The position numbers and the translations under genes are program-made. 33,918 nt of DNA from a virus, in IMG/VR virus record IMGVR_UViG_3300044522_000724, positions 1-33,918 of that record, one strand, 5' to 3'. The first letter of the stretch is position 1, and each line of letters begins with the position of its first letter. Under the pieces are notes generated by a model. The model had not been told where the DNA came from. It was given only the letters and a program-made list of their open reading frames with translations, and searched no databases. Positions 15,988 through 23,957 of the stretch are shown here, piece after piece.

Positions 15988-16000
15988 TAAAAAACTAATA

Positions 16001-16017
16001 AAAAACTAGAATACAAT
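16001..16017 (+). promoter_or_regulatory. Phage promoter AAAAACTA-gaa-TACAAT
   Basis: Perfect copy; the hexamer ends 7 nt before ATG 16024, predicting a leaderless RadA-like mRNA. The block 15994-16043 repeats 9331-9380 almost exactly. Confidence 0.65.
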
Positions 16018-16023
16018 TTTGCC

Positions 16024-16980
16024 ATGTTGTTAAATCACGAACATGTTGAATTCACTCGTATTGGGGATGTATCCATTCCAGATCACTATTTTAATAGAAT
16101 TAAAACTGGTGATGAAGAACTGGATGCTATCTTTGGTAACGGTATATTGCCAGGATCTACCATAACATTAATAGCTAATCCAGGAACTGGTAAGAGTGTG
16201 TTGTCTTTGATTCTTGCAGAAAAATTAACAACACAAGGATATAAAGTGGGATACACTTCTGGAGAAGAAGACATTCGACAAATTGCATACAATGCTAAAA
16301 GATTAAATGTTAAAAATCTACAAATTGCCACAATTACAAATGTAGAAGAAATTGTCAAACATATGACAAACATGGATCTATTGGTTATTGATAGTTTTCA
16401 ATGTCTAACTACAGAAAGTGATTTAAATTCAAGACAAAAAATTCAACATTTTGTAAACACGTTGGTCAAAAAAGCAAAGGTACACAACTGCGCGTTGCTT
16501 TTCATTGTTCAAATGACAACCAGTGGAGAACTAAAAGGCGGAACAACATTACCATATGCAGTTGATGTCAATATAAAAATTGAAAAAGATAAAGAACTTG
16601 GTAAAGATTACAGAATCATTGATGTTTATAAAAATAGATTCGGTCCTACTGCTCAATACAAAGCAATCATGGAATCAACGGGATATACTTTTCTAGGTAT
16701 GTATGAACCAGAAGAACAAGTAAAAAAACCCAAGGTTTCAAAATCTCAAGTTAGAAAAGAAACCATCATGAATATGGTAGAACCTCCTTTGATCACAGTA
16801 TCTCGTGTATCACAAGAACTTGACATTAGCAATCAAAATGCTACAACTCTATTGAGAGAGTTGGTTGATGAAAACAAATTATGTAAATATGGAAGAGGTT
16901 CAGATTCTGTGTGGAAAGTGAACACAGTTAAAGATGATATTTTCCTCAAGGAATTAATCAAAGAGTTAGAATTAAAATAA
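16024..16980 (+). CDS. RadA-like RecA-fold ATPase with winged-helix tail, 318 aa
   Basis: RecA-fold core: Walker A ANPGTGKS (residues 51-58), YTSGEED, Walker B LLVIDSF, and KNRFG, the motif that marks RadA/Sms proteins. The N-terminal zinc finger and the C-terminal Lon-like domain of bacterial RadA are missing. Residues about 235-300 form a winged helix (SRVSQELDISNQNATTLLRELVDE). Likely function is DNA branch migration or helicase-like recombination. The stop overlaps the next start (TAATG). Confidence 0.85.
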   Translation: MLLNHEHVEFTRIGDVSIPDHYFNRIKTGDEELDAIFGNGILPGSTITLIANPGTGKSVLSLILAEKLTTQGYKVGYTSGEEDIRQIAYNAKRLNVKNLQIATITNVEEIVKHMTNMDLLVIDSFQCLTTESDLNSRQKIQHFVNTLVKKAKVHNCALLFIVQMTTSGELKGGTTLPYAVDVNIKIEKDKELGKDYRIIDVYKNRFGPTAQYKAIMESTGYTFLGMYEPEEQVKKPKVSKSQVRKETIMNMVEPPLITVSRVSQELDISNQNATTLLRELVDENKLCKYGRGSDSVWKVNTVKDDIFLKELIKELELK

Positions 16981-17285
16981 TGGAAAAAGAAAAAACAGTT
17001 GAACTTCCTATATCAATAGTTGAAGAAAATTTAACAACATCAGAGTTGGGAACTGTCTTTGTTTTGATGGCATCACCTTATTTGAATTGGTCATCAAAAC
17101 AATTATGGCAAATGGACAAAACATTTTCAAAAGATTTATTAAGTTTACAAAAACAAGGAATAGTAATTCAAGATGACCAAGGAAACATTACAGTATCTTT
17201 CGGAATTCAAAGAGAACCTCAAGAATCTCTTAGAGAACAATCAAAATCTGAAGAATCTCATGGAAATCAATCAGAAGAAATCTAA
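16980..17285 (+). CDS. Hypothetical helix-turn-helix-like protein, 101 aa
   Basis: LTTSELGTVFVLMASPYLNWSSKQLWQMDKTFSKDLLSLQKQGIVIQDDQGNITVSF looks like a small winged-helix: three helices then a wing. A Ser/Gln/Glu-rich tail follows. Overlap with the RadA-like gene suggests a partner or loader role; inference. Confidence 0.6.
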   Translation: MEKEKTVELPISIVEENLTTSELGTVFVLMASPYLNWSSKQLWQMDKTFSKDLLSLQKQGIVIQDDQGNITVSFGIQREPQESLREQSKSEESHGNQSEEI

Positions 17286-17313
17286 ACTAATAAAAGTTAT
17301 ATTATTTTATATG

Positions 17314-17334
17314 TTCTTTAAAATTTTTAAAGAA
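17314..17334. repeat. 21-bp perfect palindrome, operator-like
   Basis: TTCTTTAAAA-T-TTTTAAAGAA lies in the 107-bp gap before the 17405 gene, 44 bp upstream of its promoter. All arms are A/T-rich, so DNA-binding protein recognition is more likely than a stable RNA hairpin. Confidence 0.45.
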
Positions 17335-17377
17335 AAATAACAAAATATAATAATTAAGTTGGTAAAATAGATTAATA

Positions 17378-17394
17378 AAAAACTAATATACAAT
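17378..17394 (+). promoter_or_regulatory. Phage promoter AAAAACTA-ata-TACAAT
   Basis: The -10 covers the ATG at 17393, so that codon cannot be in the transcript; this supports the downstream start 17405. Confidence 0.6.
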
Positions 17395-17404
17395 GAGATA
17401 CAAC

Positions 17405-17611
17405 ATGACCACAGAAGAATTAGACCAGCAATTTGAAATTACTCAACAAAACTTTAATCAGATTATGAACATGCCAGCAGATTGTTATGAATCTGTTGAA
17501 AAAAAACAAAAGCTATTGACAAATCTGAAAAAACAAATAAACTCTTTGGTGTGTGTGCTTGAGGTCGAACATTTTTTGGAAAATGGACCACGAGGACAAG
17601 ACCCAGAATAA
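17405..17611 (+). CDS. Hypothetical coiled-coil protein, 68 aa
   Basis: MTTEELDQQFEITQQNFNQIMN..., mostly helical, ending PRGQDPE. The upstream in-frame ATG (17393) overlaps the promoter -10, so 17405 is taken. Unrecognised. Confidence 0.6.
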   Translation: MTTEELDQQFEITQQNFNQIMNMPADCYESVEKKQKLLTNLKKQINSLVCVLEVEHFLENGPRGQDPE

Positions 17612-17643
17612 AAAAAACAAAAACAAAACAACAATATAAAATT

Positions 17644-17886
17644 ATGAATAACACTGAAACACAAGCAAGAGGAAAAAACAAACAATGGCTTCGCAATCGT
17701 AATCAAAGAAAGAACACTAAGATTTTTTCTGCTAAGTTCGTTCAAAATCCAGATGGCTCTTTTATGATGCTTGGAGGAGAGACTATGTTTCTTGAGCGTA
17801 AGAATCAACACTCTAATAATTGGGTCAATGTTGATACTCGTGACTTCGCTTGCGAGCTTAGAAACAATCGTTTGATCGCACTCTGA
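17644..17886 (+). CDS. Basic hypothetical protein, 80 aa
   Basis: The N-terminus is rich in Arg, Lys, Asn and Gln (ARGKNKQWLRNRNQRKNTKIFS), then a beta segment (FVQNPDGSFMMLGGETMFLERK). Nucleic-acid binding is plausible. It ends just before a strong terminator. Confidence 0.6.
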   Translation: MNNTETQARGKNKQWLRNRNQRKNTKIFSAKFVQNPDGSFMMLGGETMFLERKNQHSNNWVNVDTRDFACELRNNRLIAL

Positions 17887-17897
17887 TCATTACTGAA

Positions 17898-17935
17898 AAG
17901 TGGGTGTCTATATCATGTAGACACCCACTTTTTTT
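17898..17935 (+). terminator. Rho-independent terminator
   Basis: A 13-bp perfect stem (AAGTGGGTGTCTA / TAGACACCCACTT) with a 7-nt loop is followed by a T-run. It separates the 16-17.9 kb operon from the UvsE gene and its promoter. Confidence 0.9.
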
Positions 17936-17943
17936 CATTTATA

Positions 17944-17960
17944 AAAAACTAGTTTACAAT
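17944..17960 (+). promoter_or_regulatory. Phage promoter AAAAACTA-gtt-TACAAT
   Basis: Directly follows the terminator; the hexamer ends 7 nt before ATG 17967. The context terminator-promoter-ATG makes this the clearest evidence that the motif is a promoter. Confidence 0.7.
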
Positions 17961-17966
17961 AGTTGC

Positions 17967-18893
17967 ATGACCGCAACCCCAAAACTTGGACTTGTATGCA
18001 TCAGCGAATTGCTGAAAGATAAAGATAAAAAAACTGCATTCAAGACCATGACTCGTAAGCAGTTTCTTAGTATGCAACGACAAATTGCAATCAAAGAATT
18101 ATCATCTCGTATCCTACATAGTTCTAGAATTACAGCACAAGTTATCGTTCATTGTGCTTCAGTTGGTATATCACACTACCGGGTGTCTTCCAACTTGTTT
18201 CCTCTAATTACCGATGAAACACTCGGTCTAAATTATTCTGATCTTCCAGACTTCGATCAAATTAAAAATATGCTTATGCTTGCGGGTAATCATGCTCGTA
18301 AACTTAACATCACTATTTCTTCACACCCAGATCAATTCAATGTATTATCATCATACACCGATGCTGTTGTTGATAAATCTATTCGTGAACTCAATCATCA
18401 ATCATATGTTCTGGATCTAATGGGATGTTCCCAAGATCATAGCACTCCTATGTGTTTGCATGTAAGCAAGAACCCAAACTTTGATGTAGAGACGATTGAA
18501 GAATATTGTCAACGATTCATGACTAATCTGTCTCGTTGTGATGTCGGTGTTCAAAAACGATTAGTTGTTGAAAATGAAGACAATGGTTATTGGAATTCAA
18601 AAAATGTATTCAACATATTTGGTAGCTATTTACCTTGTGTTTTTGACAATCTACATGACACTATAAATCCATCTGCTCGTTGTTATATGAGTGATTTCAA
18701 AAGCACTTGGAAGTCTCACATTCCTGTGATGCATTGGAGTGAAGGTATCAATAACACAAAATCTCACACCGACTACGCTTCTCATGTACCGCACGTTATT
18801 TCAAACAATCTCGATTGTATTTGGGAAGTTGAACTCAAAGCAAAAGACAAGTCTATCGTAAAAATATTATCTGAAAATTTCAAATCATATTAA
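17967..18893 (+). CDS. uvsE: UV damage endonuclease UvsE/UvdE, 308 aa
   Basis: TIM-barrel UVDE signatures: LGLVCISE at the N-terminus, SHYRVSSNLFPL, ISSHPDQFNVLSS, VVENEDNGY, VFDNLHDTINP and HWSEGINNTKSHTDYASH. The enzyme nicks 5' of UV photoproducts, starting alternative excision repair. An upstream in-frame GTG at 17904 lies inside the terminator and is rejected. Full length for the family. Confidence 0.92.
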   Translation: MTATPKLGLVCISELLKDKDKKTAFKTMTRKQFLSMQRQIAIKELSSRILHSSRITAQVIVHCASVGISHYRVSSNLFPLITDETLGLNYSDLPDFDQIKNMLMLAGNHARKLNITISSHPDQFNVLSSYTDAVVDKSIRELNHQSYVLDLMGCSQDHSTPMCLHVSKNPNFDVETIEEYCQRFMTNLSRCDVGVQKRLVVENEDNGYWNSKNVFNIFGSYLPCVFDNLHDTINPSARCYMSDFKSTWKSHIPVMHWSEGINNTKSHTDYASHVPHVISNNLDCIWEVELKAKDKSIVKILSENFKSY

Positions 18894-18895
18894 TA

Positions 18896-18912
18896 AGAAA
18901 CTAGATTAAACT
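18896..18912 (+). promoter_or_regulatory. Variant promoter AGAAACTA-gat-TAAACT
   Basis: Diverged copy 24 bp upstream of the RIIA-like start. Weak -10; may be inactive or weak. Confidence 0.35.
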
Positions 18913-18935
18913 AGTGCCATCATCAAATACAAACT

Positions 18936-20822
18936 ATGAAAATCGGAATCACATCATCACCAACAGTTGCATCAGAAACTCTTGAAAAGAGTACGATGGG
19001 AATGTCTGCCAAAGGTATGGACATTGCCGCTTATTTCCTAAGAGATAAAATCTACAACGACAAAGTTTTAGCATGTGTTCGTGAATACATTTGCAATGCT
19101 GTTGACGAGCATAAAAAATATAAAATCGAACGTCCTATTGTTGTCTTTATTAATACAATCAAATCCACAAAGACTTGGAGTGTGCGAGATTATGCCAAAG
19201 GTTTAGACGAGCGAGGCATTCGTAATATCTTTGGAATGTATTTTGAAAGTACGAAAAACCACTCTAATGAATATACAGGAGGGTTTGGTATCGGTTCAAA
19301 ATCAGCTCATTCATATACTGATACATTTTATATCAATTCTCATCACAACGGAACTTGCAGTATGTATGTATGTGTTCTTGGTGGTGGTGATAAAGGAGTT
19401 CCAATTGGAGAGATTTTTAAAATCTCTGAAGAACCTTCTTTTGAAAGTGGTATTGAAATTTCATTTGATGTTACCGATGATTATAATAATTTCTTCAACA
19501 CAACCAAAACATTTGTTGAAAGTTTTGATAACAATTTCAAGATTGAATTTTATAAAGATGATGATCTGATTTGTACTCCAAATATGCCAATCAATTCTAT
19601 TGATCTTGAAGAATACAAAATGCATCAATATGTAAGACCAAATTTTGATTATTTTACAAATCAAATCAAACTTCGAATGGGCGGTGTTGTTTATAAAACT
19701 CTTAATTTTCCTTCATCTGGTTTTCATAATAACAAACAATATGTTGTCGATGTTCCAATTGGTAAATTAACGATCCCGATTTCTAGAGAAAACATCGAAG
19801 ACACTCCTAATAATAAGAAAGTTATCAATGAAATTTTAGTTCACATTCAAAATTTCAAAACTAAACAAATTGAAAAGCTTAAGCCTTTGCCTTTTGGTGA
19901 ATATGTACAAAGTTCAAAATCTGAAATGTTTTCAGATGACTGGTTTAATTATTCAATGTTTGAATATATTCCAGATACTTATACCGCTTTGAACTCTACG
20001 ATTTATTATGAAGTGACTTCTAGGTCTGATATTCAACGTGATAGCAATGATAAGCTTCCAATCTATAAGTTTCCAAACCTTAAAAGTTTAAAGAATTGGA
20101 AATTGAGACTTGCTAAATATTTGAAAAGTATTGGAGATTATAAGGGTTATGCATATACTATCAATGATCAGTCTTTTAATGTTGTCTCAGATAAAATCAA
20201 TACATCTGATATTGAAATCATTGATATCAAAAAAATGAAACTTCCAAAGCTTGATAAAAATACAAGTCTTAAAAAGTATAACATTTTCAAAGGTGGTGCT
20301 AAAATTGGCTCATTCACCAGTGAGGAGTTTGAAACATATGTAAATGAAATATTTGGAGATATTGATGATAATTGGCATGAAACAATTGAAGATCTTGCTC
20401 ATCTACAGTATCGAACTATAGCACATTGTGATGATTATTATTCTAGGCGTTCTGATGATTGCTTATATACAAACAGCAAAACACTTCTTAAAGAACTTCA
20501 TGAATTGGGTTGGCTTACTCCTTCATTAACCGAACATCAAAATGCTACAAATCGAATTCAAAAAATTAAAGATTTTAAAAAGAAACAAAGTTATGTTGAA
20601 TATGATCTAAAGTCAATTATTAGCTTTAGTAGTTATGCTTACAATCCAAGACTTATTAAATGTCTTAAAAAGAATCCACTTAAAATTGATAGGATTAAAA
20701 CTGTGGTTGCAAAAATAAAAGCCGAAGACACAACCAGAGGACGTATCTTAAATACCCTCAGTAAATTTGGATCAAATGTCCACAGAGAAGATCTGCGTAA
20801 GGTTCTACTCATAAAAAACTAA
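18936..20822 (+). CDS. rIIA: RIIA-like GHKL ATPase, 628 aa
   Basis: GHKL Bergerat motifs: VREYICNAVDEHKKY (N-box), VRDYAKGLDE (G1) and TGGFGIGSKSAHSYTDTFYINSHHNGT, which closely follows the T4 RIIA stretch GGFGLGSKSPFSYTDTF. In T4, RIIA with RIIB affects lysis inhibition and exclusion by lambda Rex, through the membrane; the molecular role is unsettled. The RIIB-like gene follows directly, as in T4. Confidence 0.85.
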   Translation: MKIGITSSPTVASETLEKSTMGMSAKGMDIAAYFLRDKIYNDKVLACVREYICNAVDEHKKYKIERPIVVFINTIKSTKTWSVRDYAKGLDERGIRNIFGMYFESTKNHSNEYTGGFGIGSKSAHSYTDTFYINSHHNGTCSMYVCVLGGGDKGVPIGEIFKISEEPSFESGIEISFDVTDDYNNFFNTTKTFVESFDNNFKIEFYKDDDLICTPNMPINSIDLEEYKMHQYVRPNFDYFTNQIKLRMGGVVYKTLNFPSSGFHNNKQYVVDVPIGKLTIPISRENIEDTPNNKKVINEILVHIQNFKTKQIEKLKPLPFGEYVQSSKSEMFSDDWFNYSMFEYIPDTYTALNSTIYYEVTSRSDIQRDSNDKLPIYKFPNLKSLKNWKLRLAKYLKSIGDYKGYAYTINDQSFNVVSDKINTSDIEIIDIKKMKLPKLDKNTSLKKYNIFKGGAKIGSFTSEEFETYVNEIFGDIDDNWHETIEDLAHLQYRTIAHCDDYYSRRSDDCLYTNSKTLLKELHELGWLTPSLTEHQNATNRIQKIKDFKKKQSYVEYDLKSIISFSSYAYNPRLIKCLKKNPLKIDRIKTVVAKIKAEDTTRGRILNTLSKFGSNVHREDLRKVLLIKN

Positions 20823-20830
20823 AATATAAT
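20814..20830 (+). promoter_or_regulatory. Phage promoter AAAAACTA-aaa-TATAAT
   Basis: Overlaps the last codons of the RIIA-like gene and gives the RIIB-like gene its own promoter; the leader would be about 32 nt, longer than usual here. Confidence 0.6.
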
Positions 20831-20868
20831 CTCCTTGACAAAACAAACATCTAAATTAATATAAACAT

Positions 20869-21867
20869 ATGACATACATCATCAACCAAACATCAATCAT
20901 CCTGTTTATCAACAATGAATCCATTCGTGTTGAAAAGACAGATCGTAGGTATCCAAAGATTATCAAATCTTTCACTCTTCCAAAAGAAGAACAAAAAGAT
21001 GCCGTCAATCATATTCTATATCCAATTGATTTCACTTTGGAATCTATTGATAAAGTAGAAGGATTTGAAATTCTTGAAGATCAAGTATATTACAATGGAG
21101 AAGCATTGCCTCTTGTATTGTCCCAAAAAGTTCAAAGCATTGTCAATGATGATCTTCCTCTTGAACATTTCAGCAAGTTTTGGAATAATCTTCAAGATAA
21201 TCCATCATCAACTTCTGTAAATGAACTCATGGAGTTTCTTGAATACAAAGAACTTCCAATTACAGAAGATGGACACTTCTTGGCATACAAAGGCGTATCA
21301 GAAGATTATTACAGTATTCACGGCAATCCTGATACTGTTGTAATCAAAGGTGAAGTTACATCCAGCGGTAAAATTCTCAACAAAATCGGTTCACAAATCG
21401 AAGTGAAACGCCGAAACGTTGATGACAATAGAAATCATCATTGTAGTTATGGTCTTCACGTTGGATCTCTTGATTATGCAGCGTCATTTGGTTCTCGTAT
21501 TGTCGTAGTAAAAATCAACCCAAAAGATGTTGTAAGCGTTCCATCTGATTATAATTGCCAAAAGTGCCGTGTATCAGCATACGAAGTTGTATCAGACTAT
21601 GAATATGAAATCACATCATCTGTAACAGATGAAGATGGTAATGATAATTTGGTTCCAAACTATGCAAAAGAACGCACAGCTTTTGTTGATAGAATTGATA
21701 ATTATCTTAACAAAAAGCGCAACGAAGGATGTGAAGAACTTACTGTAAAACAAATTCAAAATAGTTTTTCCCCAGAGTATCCATCAAAACAAGAAGTGTT
21801 GGACGCTCTTCAAGAACTCAACAAGTACTGGACTAATGAGGACAGTGTGTTGGTTGTTATTTTGTAA
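20869..21867 (+). CDS. rIIB: RIIB-like protein, 332 aa
   Basis: The central region matches T4 RIIB: FWNNLQDNPSSTSVNELMEFLEYKELPITEDGHFLAYKGV, then IEVKRRNVDDNRNHHCSYGLHVGSLDYAASFGSRIVVVKINPKDVVSVPSDYNCQKCRVSAYEVV. The N-terminal HTH of T4 RIIB is missing and about 70 extra residues lie at the C-terminus. Partner of the RIIA-like protein. Confidence 0.85.
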   Translation: MTYIINQTSIILFINNESIRVEKTDRRYPKIIKSFTLPKEEQKDAVNHILYPIDFTLESIDKVEGFEILEDQVYYNGEALPLVLSQKVQSIVNDDLPLEHFSKFWNNLQDNPSSTSVNELMEFLEYKELPITEDGHFLAYKGVSEDYYSIHGNPDTVVIKGEVTSSGKILNKIGSQIEVKRRNVDDNRNHHCSYGLHVGSLDYAASFGSRIVVVKINPKDVVSVPSDYNCQKCRVSAYEVVSDYEYEITSSVTDEDGNDNLVPNYAKERTAFVDRIDNYLNKKRNEGCEELTVKQIQNSFSPEYPSKQEVLDALQELNKYWTNEDSVLVVIL

Positions 21868-21879
21868 ATGATGATGACA

Positions 21880-21911
21880 GGGGTGGAGATTATGAAAATG
21901 ATCTCCACCCC
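21880..21911 (+). terminator. Strong hairpin after RIIB, no U-tract
   Basis: GGGGTGGAGAT and ATCTCCACCCC form a perfect 11-bp stem with a 10-nt loop between the RIIB stop and the next promoter. The following bases are not T-rich, so it may be an atypical terminator or an mRNA 3'-end stabiliser. Confidence 0.55.
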
Positions 21912-21922
21912 ACATACAAATA

Positions 21923-21939
21923 AAAAACTATATTATAAT
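21923..21939 (+). promoter_or_regulatory. Phage promoter AAAAACTA-tat-TATAAT
   Basis: Consensus -10; ends 7 nt before ATG 21946. Confidence 0.65.
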
Positions 21940-21945
21940 CAAGGT

Positions 21946-22269
21946 ATGCAAAAGATGATTAAAGAATACATCAGAGATGTTAAGTATAACCCGCGTGGTG
22001 TTGTTATAGCTGTAAAAGAAAACGATCAAGTTTATTATGGTTATTCTTTATGCAGTCCACATGACAATTATGACAAAGAAACAGCAATGAAAATTGCTCT
22101 TAATCGCGCATTGTCTGAAAAAGGATTCACTCTACCTAAAGTTCCTGCAACTCGTGAGCTAATCTTTGATAGGTTTCGTTCTGTCGAAGCTAGAGCTTTG
22201 AATTATTTCAAAGACGTTCCAAAAGAGAATGTAAGGATTGAATTTTCTGAAGAAGAAACAAGTGATTAA
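21946..22269 (+). CDS. Hypothetical protein, 107 aa
   Basis: Start 21946 follows the promoter by 7 nt; the longer frame from 21868 would run through the hairpin and promoter and is rejected. MQKMIKEYIRDVKYNPRGVVIAVKENDQVYYGYSLCSPHDNYDKETAMKIALNRAL suggests a small alpha/beta protein common in large phages. Function unknown. Confidence 0.7.
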   Translation: MQKMIKEYIRDVKYNPRGVVIAVKENDQVYYGYSLCSPHDNYDKETAMKIALNRALSEKGFTLPKVPATRELIFDRFRSVEARALNYFKDVPKENVRIEFSEEETSD

Positions 22270-22333
22270 GACAGTGTGGAACATTGGTTAAACAAGAATT
22301 TTAAAATTAAAGAAAACAGATATATTAAATTTT

Positions 22334-22615
22334 ATGAAAATGACAATAGAAAAAATAAATGATATCATCAAAGACATCTTAAATGAATATGATGATCTTC
22401 ATCCTCTAACTGAATTGGTAGAACATGATAATATTTCATACTTATCAATCCATTATTGGAACTCAGACTCTGATAAAATGAAAGGCTTTATTCTTAAAGA
22501 AAGAATTAAAAATCTTGTACAAGTATATGGTGAATGTGATTTGGTAAAAGAAACAAACGGAAATACATCTGCTACACATTTTGATGTTTATAAATTAGTT
22601 GTTAATGGCAATTAA
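22334..22615 (+). CDS. Hypothetical protein, 93 aa
   Basis: Alternating helix and strand (IEKINDIIKDILNEYDDLHPLTELVEHDNISYLSIHYW...). No recognised motif. Overlaps the deaminase start. Confidence 0.65.
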   Translation: MKMTIEKINDIIKDILNEYDDLHPLTELVEHDNISYLSIHYWNSDSDKMKGFILKERIKNLVQVYGECDLVKETNGNTSATHFDVYKLVVNGN

Positions 22616-23006
22616 TTTCAAAAGATTAGAAGAAATTACAAGAGCATTAAAACCTACAAAACAAACTGGTAAGTGTTTTCACACTACGTTTGCTTTCAAA
22701 GGAAATAAAATGCTCGCCATTGGATGTAACAATTACAACAAACTTCATCCTCATCATAAATTTGGTGTGTATGAACCAACAAAAGATTTTAATTCAAATT
22801 ATACAGCAGGTATTCATTCTGAAATTTCATGTTTACTTAAATTAGGTATTGAAGACTGTAACGATATAATTTTTGTTAATATTAGAATCGACAACAATGA
22901 TAATCCAGCAATTTCAAAACCTTGTGCTAATTGTGAATGTATCCTTGATCAAATAGGACACAGAAAGATTTGGTTCTTTAATGGAGAAAAATATATTAAT
23001 AAGTGA
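22605..23006 (+). CDS. Cytidine/dCMP deaminase-like protein, 133 aa
   Basis: The zinc site is visible as IHSEISCL (H-S-E in place of H-A-E) and KPCANCECIL (PCxxC). The fold and length fit the cytidine deaminase superfamily. Deamination of a cytosine nucleotide or nucleoside to the uracil form would feed ThyX. Substrate uncertain. The in-frame ATG at 22599 is less likely. Confidence 0.8.
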   Translation: MAINFKRLEEITRALKPTKQTGKCFHTTFAFKGNKMLAIGCNNYNKLHPHHKFGVYEPTKDFNSNYTAGIHSEISCLLKLGIEDCNDIIFVNIRIDNNDNPAISKPCANCECILDQIGHRKIWFFNGEKYINK

Positions 23007-23014
23007 ATATAACT

Positions 23015-23161
23015 ATGGATGCTTTAACATTTTATTTGAAAACCGTATGCATACTACACACTATCGGTTGTGTTTATTCAATTTATCATAAAAAGTGGAT
23101 TGAAATATTTTGGGGTATGCTTTTTACAATTTGGCCTTTATATATTTTGTGGCAAAATTAA
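23015..23161 (+). CDS. Small two-helix membrane protein, 48 aa
   Basis: MDALTFYLKTVCILHTIGCVYSIYHKKWIEIFWGMLFTIWPLYILWQN has two hydrophobic segments around a basic turn. It lies between the deaminase and the RNA island. Unrecognised. Confidence 0.6.
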   Translation: MDALTFYLKTVCILHTIGCVYSIYHKKWIEIFWGMLFTIWPLYILWQN

Positions 23162-23168
23162 ATTTAAT

Positions 23169-23196
23169 TTGACAAGCAAGATAAATATGATATGAT
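23169..23196 (+). promoter_or_regulatory. Consensus sigma70 promoter of the RNA island
   Basis: TTGACA (23169-23174), 16-nt spacer, TATGAT (23191-23196). This is the best -35/-10 pair in the window and is unlike the AAAAACTA promoters. It probably drives the tRNA/tmRNA transcript. Confidence 0.75.
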
Positions 23197-23200
23197 TCTT

Positions 23201-23274
23201 GCATCACTTCAATTGATTCAGTCGATTCGGTTAAAGTGATGGTTGATTCGAAAGCGAATCAATAATCAATGTTC
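23201..23274 (+). ncRNA. Structured leader of the tRNA/tmRNA transcript
   Basis: CATCACTT pairs with AAGTGATG about 25 nt later, and TTGATTCG-AAAG-CGAATCAA makes an 8-bp tetraloop hairpin. No T-run follows, so a processing or stabilising role is more likely than termination. Confidence 0.5.
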
Positions 23275-23299
23275 TTTGATATTTTTAAACATTTTTAAT

Positions 23300-23376
23300 A
23301 GCGGGTAGGACAAGATGGTTAGTCGAGTGTCTCATAAGCACTATTCTGGGGGATTCGAGCGCCCCACCTGCAACCA
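23300..23376 (+). tRNA. tRNA with CAU anticodon, initiator-like
   Basis: Cloverleaf: acceptor AGCGGGT/ACCTGCA, D-arm GAC...GTC, anticodon loop CTCATAA (CAT at 23333-23335), T-arm GGGGA-TTCGAGC-GCCCC, encoded CCA. It has A1-A72 (no Watson-Crick pair) and A11-T24, both hallmarks of bacterial initiator tRNA. The GGG/CCC anticodon-stem triplets of initiators are missing, so Met or Ile2 elongator identity is not excluded. Confidence 0.75.
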
Positions 23377-23384
23377 ATTTCAGT

Positions 23385-23765
23385 GGGCGCGTTCTGGTTT
23401 CGACTGTATGAATAAGCATTTAACTAGCATGTAGAGGTTGATCAGTTGGCCTCTTAAAAAGCTGATCAAAAAAATATAAACGGCAACAATATTGTTAACG
23501 CTGTGCGTAGTTTCGTTAATCGCAGTTTCGCCCCACAAGGCGAACTTGCTTTAGCGGCCTAAGCAAATACGCCAAGAGATAAACCTGCTCTGCTCTTGGA
23601 TACAAAACAGGTGATAAAACAGTTTGCATTCTGTCTAATGCGATGGTGGAGGATGAATCAATTCGTCCCTAAGAGTAGTTCACTTAATGAACTAAAATAT
23701 AAGCATGTTTGAAGGTTGATGTAAATTAATATAGGACAGGAGTTCGACTCTCCTCGCGTCCACCA
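23385..23765 (+). ncRNA. ssrA: Phage-encoded tmRNA
   Basis: The 5' GGGCGCG pairs with 3' CGCGTCC before ACCA, with a G3-U70 wobble, the alanine identity element. The D-like TTCTGGTTTCGACT start and the GACAGGAGTTCGACTCTCCTC T-arm are typical. An in-frame tag ORF runs from GGC 23482 to TAA 23560: 26 codons beginning GNNIVNAVRS and ending ELALAA. The product with SmpB would release stalled ribosomes and tag the peptide for proteolysis. CCA is encoded. Confidence 0.93.
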
Positions 23766-23769
23766 ATTT

Positions 23770-23869
23770 TAATACATAGTGTAATGGCAGCACACCCCAA
23801 GCAAAGGGTTTCTTATCCAATAGGATAGGCAAATATGCCGTAGTGACAGTTCGATTCTGTATGTATTAT
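23770..23869 (+). tRNA. Aberrant tRNA-Cys(GCA)-like RNA, copy 1
   Basis: Acceptor TAATACA/TGTATTA, T8 A9, D-arm GTG...CAC, loop AAGCAAA with GCA at 23801-23803, T-arm ending TTCGATT. U73 and GCA suggest cysteine identity. U33 is replaced by A, and the variable region is about 34 nt with two hairpins (TATCC-AATA-GGATA and GGCA-AATA-TGCC). CCA is not encoded (TTCA). Same 100-nt size as copy 2; covarying stems show the shape is selected. Confidence 0.6.
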
Positions 23870-23876
23870 TCATTTC

Positions 23877-23950
23877 GCGGGATTAGTTTAATGGTAAAAC
23901 ATTAGATTTCCAATCTGAATTCGAGAGTTCGATTCTCTCATCCCGCTCCA
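23877..23950 (+). tRNA. tRNA-Gly(UCC)
   Basis: GCGGGAT/ATCCCGC acceptor, T73, encoded CCA; anticodon stem-loop TTAGA-TTTCCAA-TCTGA; T-arm GAGAG-TTCGATT-CTCTC. Decodes GGA/GGG. Confidence 0.92.
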
Positions 23951-23957
23951 ATTTTAT

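Noticed and set aside
17904-17966. Longer N-terminus for UvsE
   Set aside because: The extension is translated from the terminator hairpin and promoter; the family start LGLVCISE follows ATG 17967.
19231-19569. 112-codon frame inside the RIIA-like gene
   Set aside because: Out of frame with a strongly conserved GHKL ATPase; a chance ORF.
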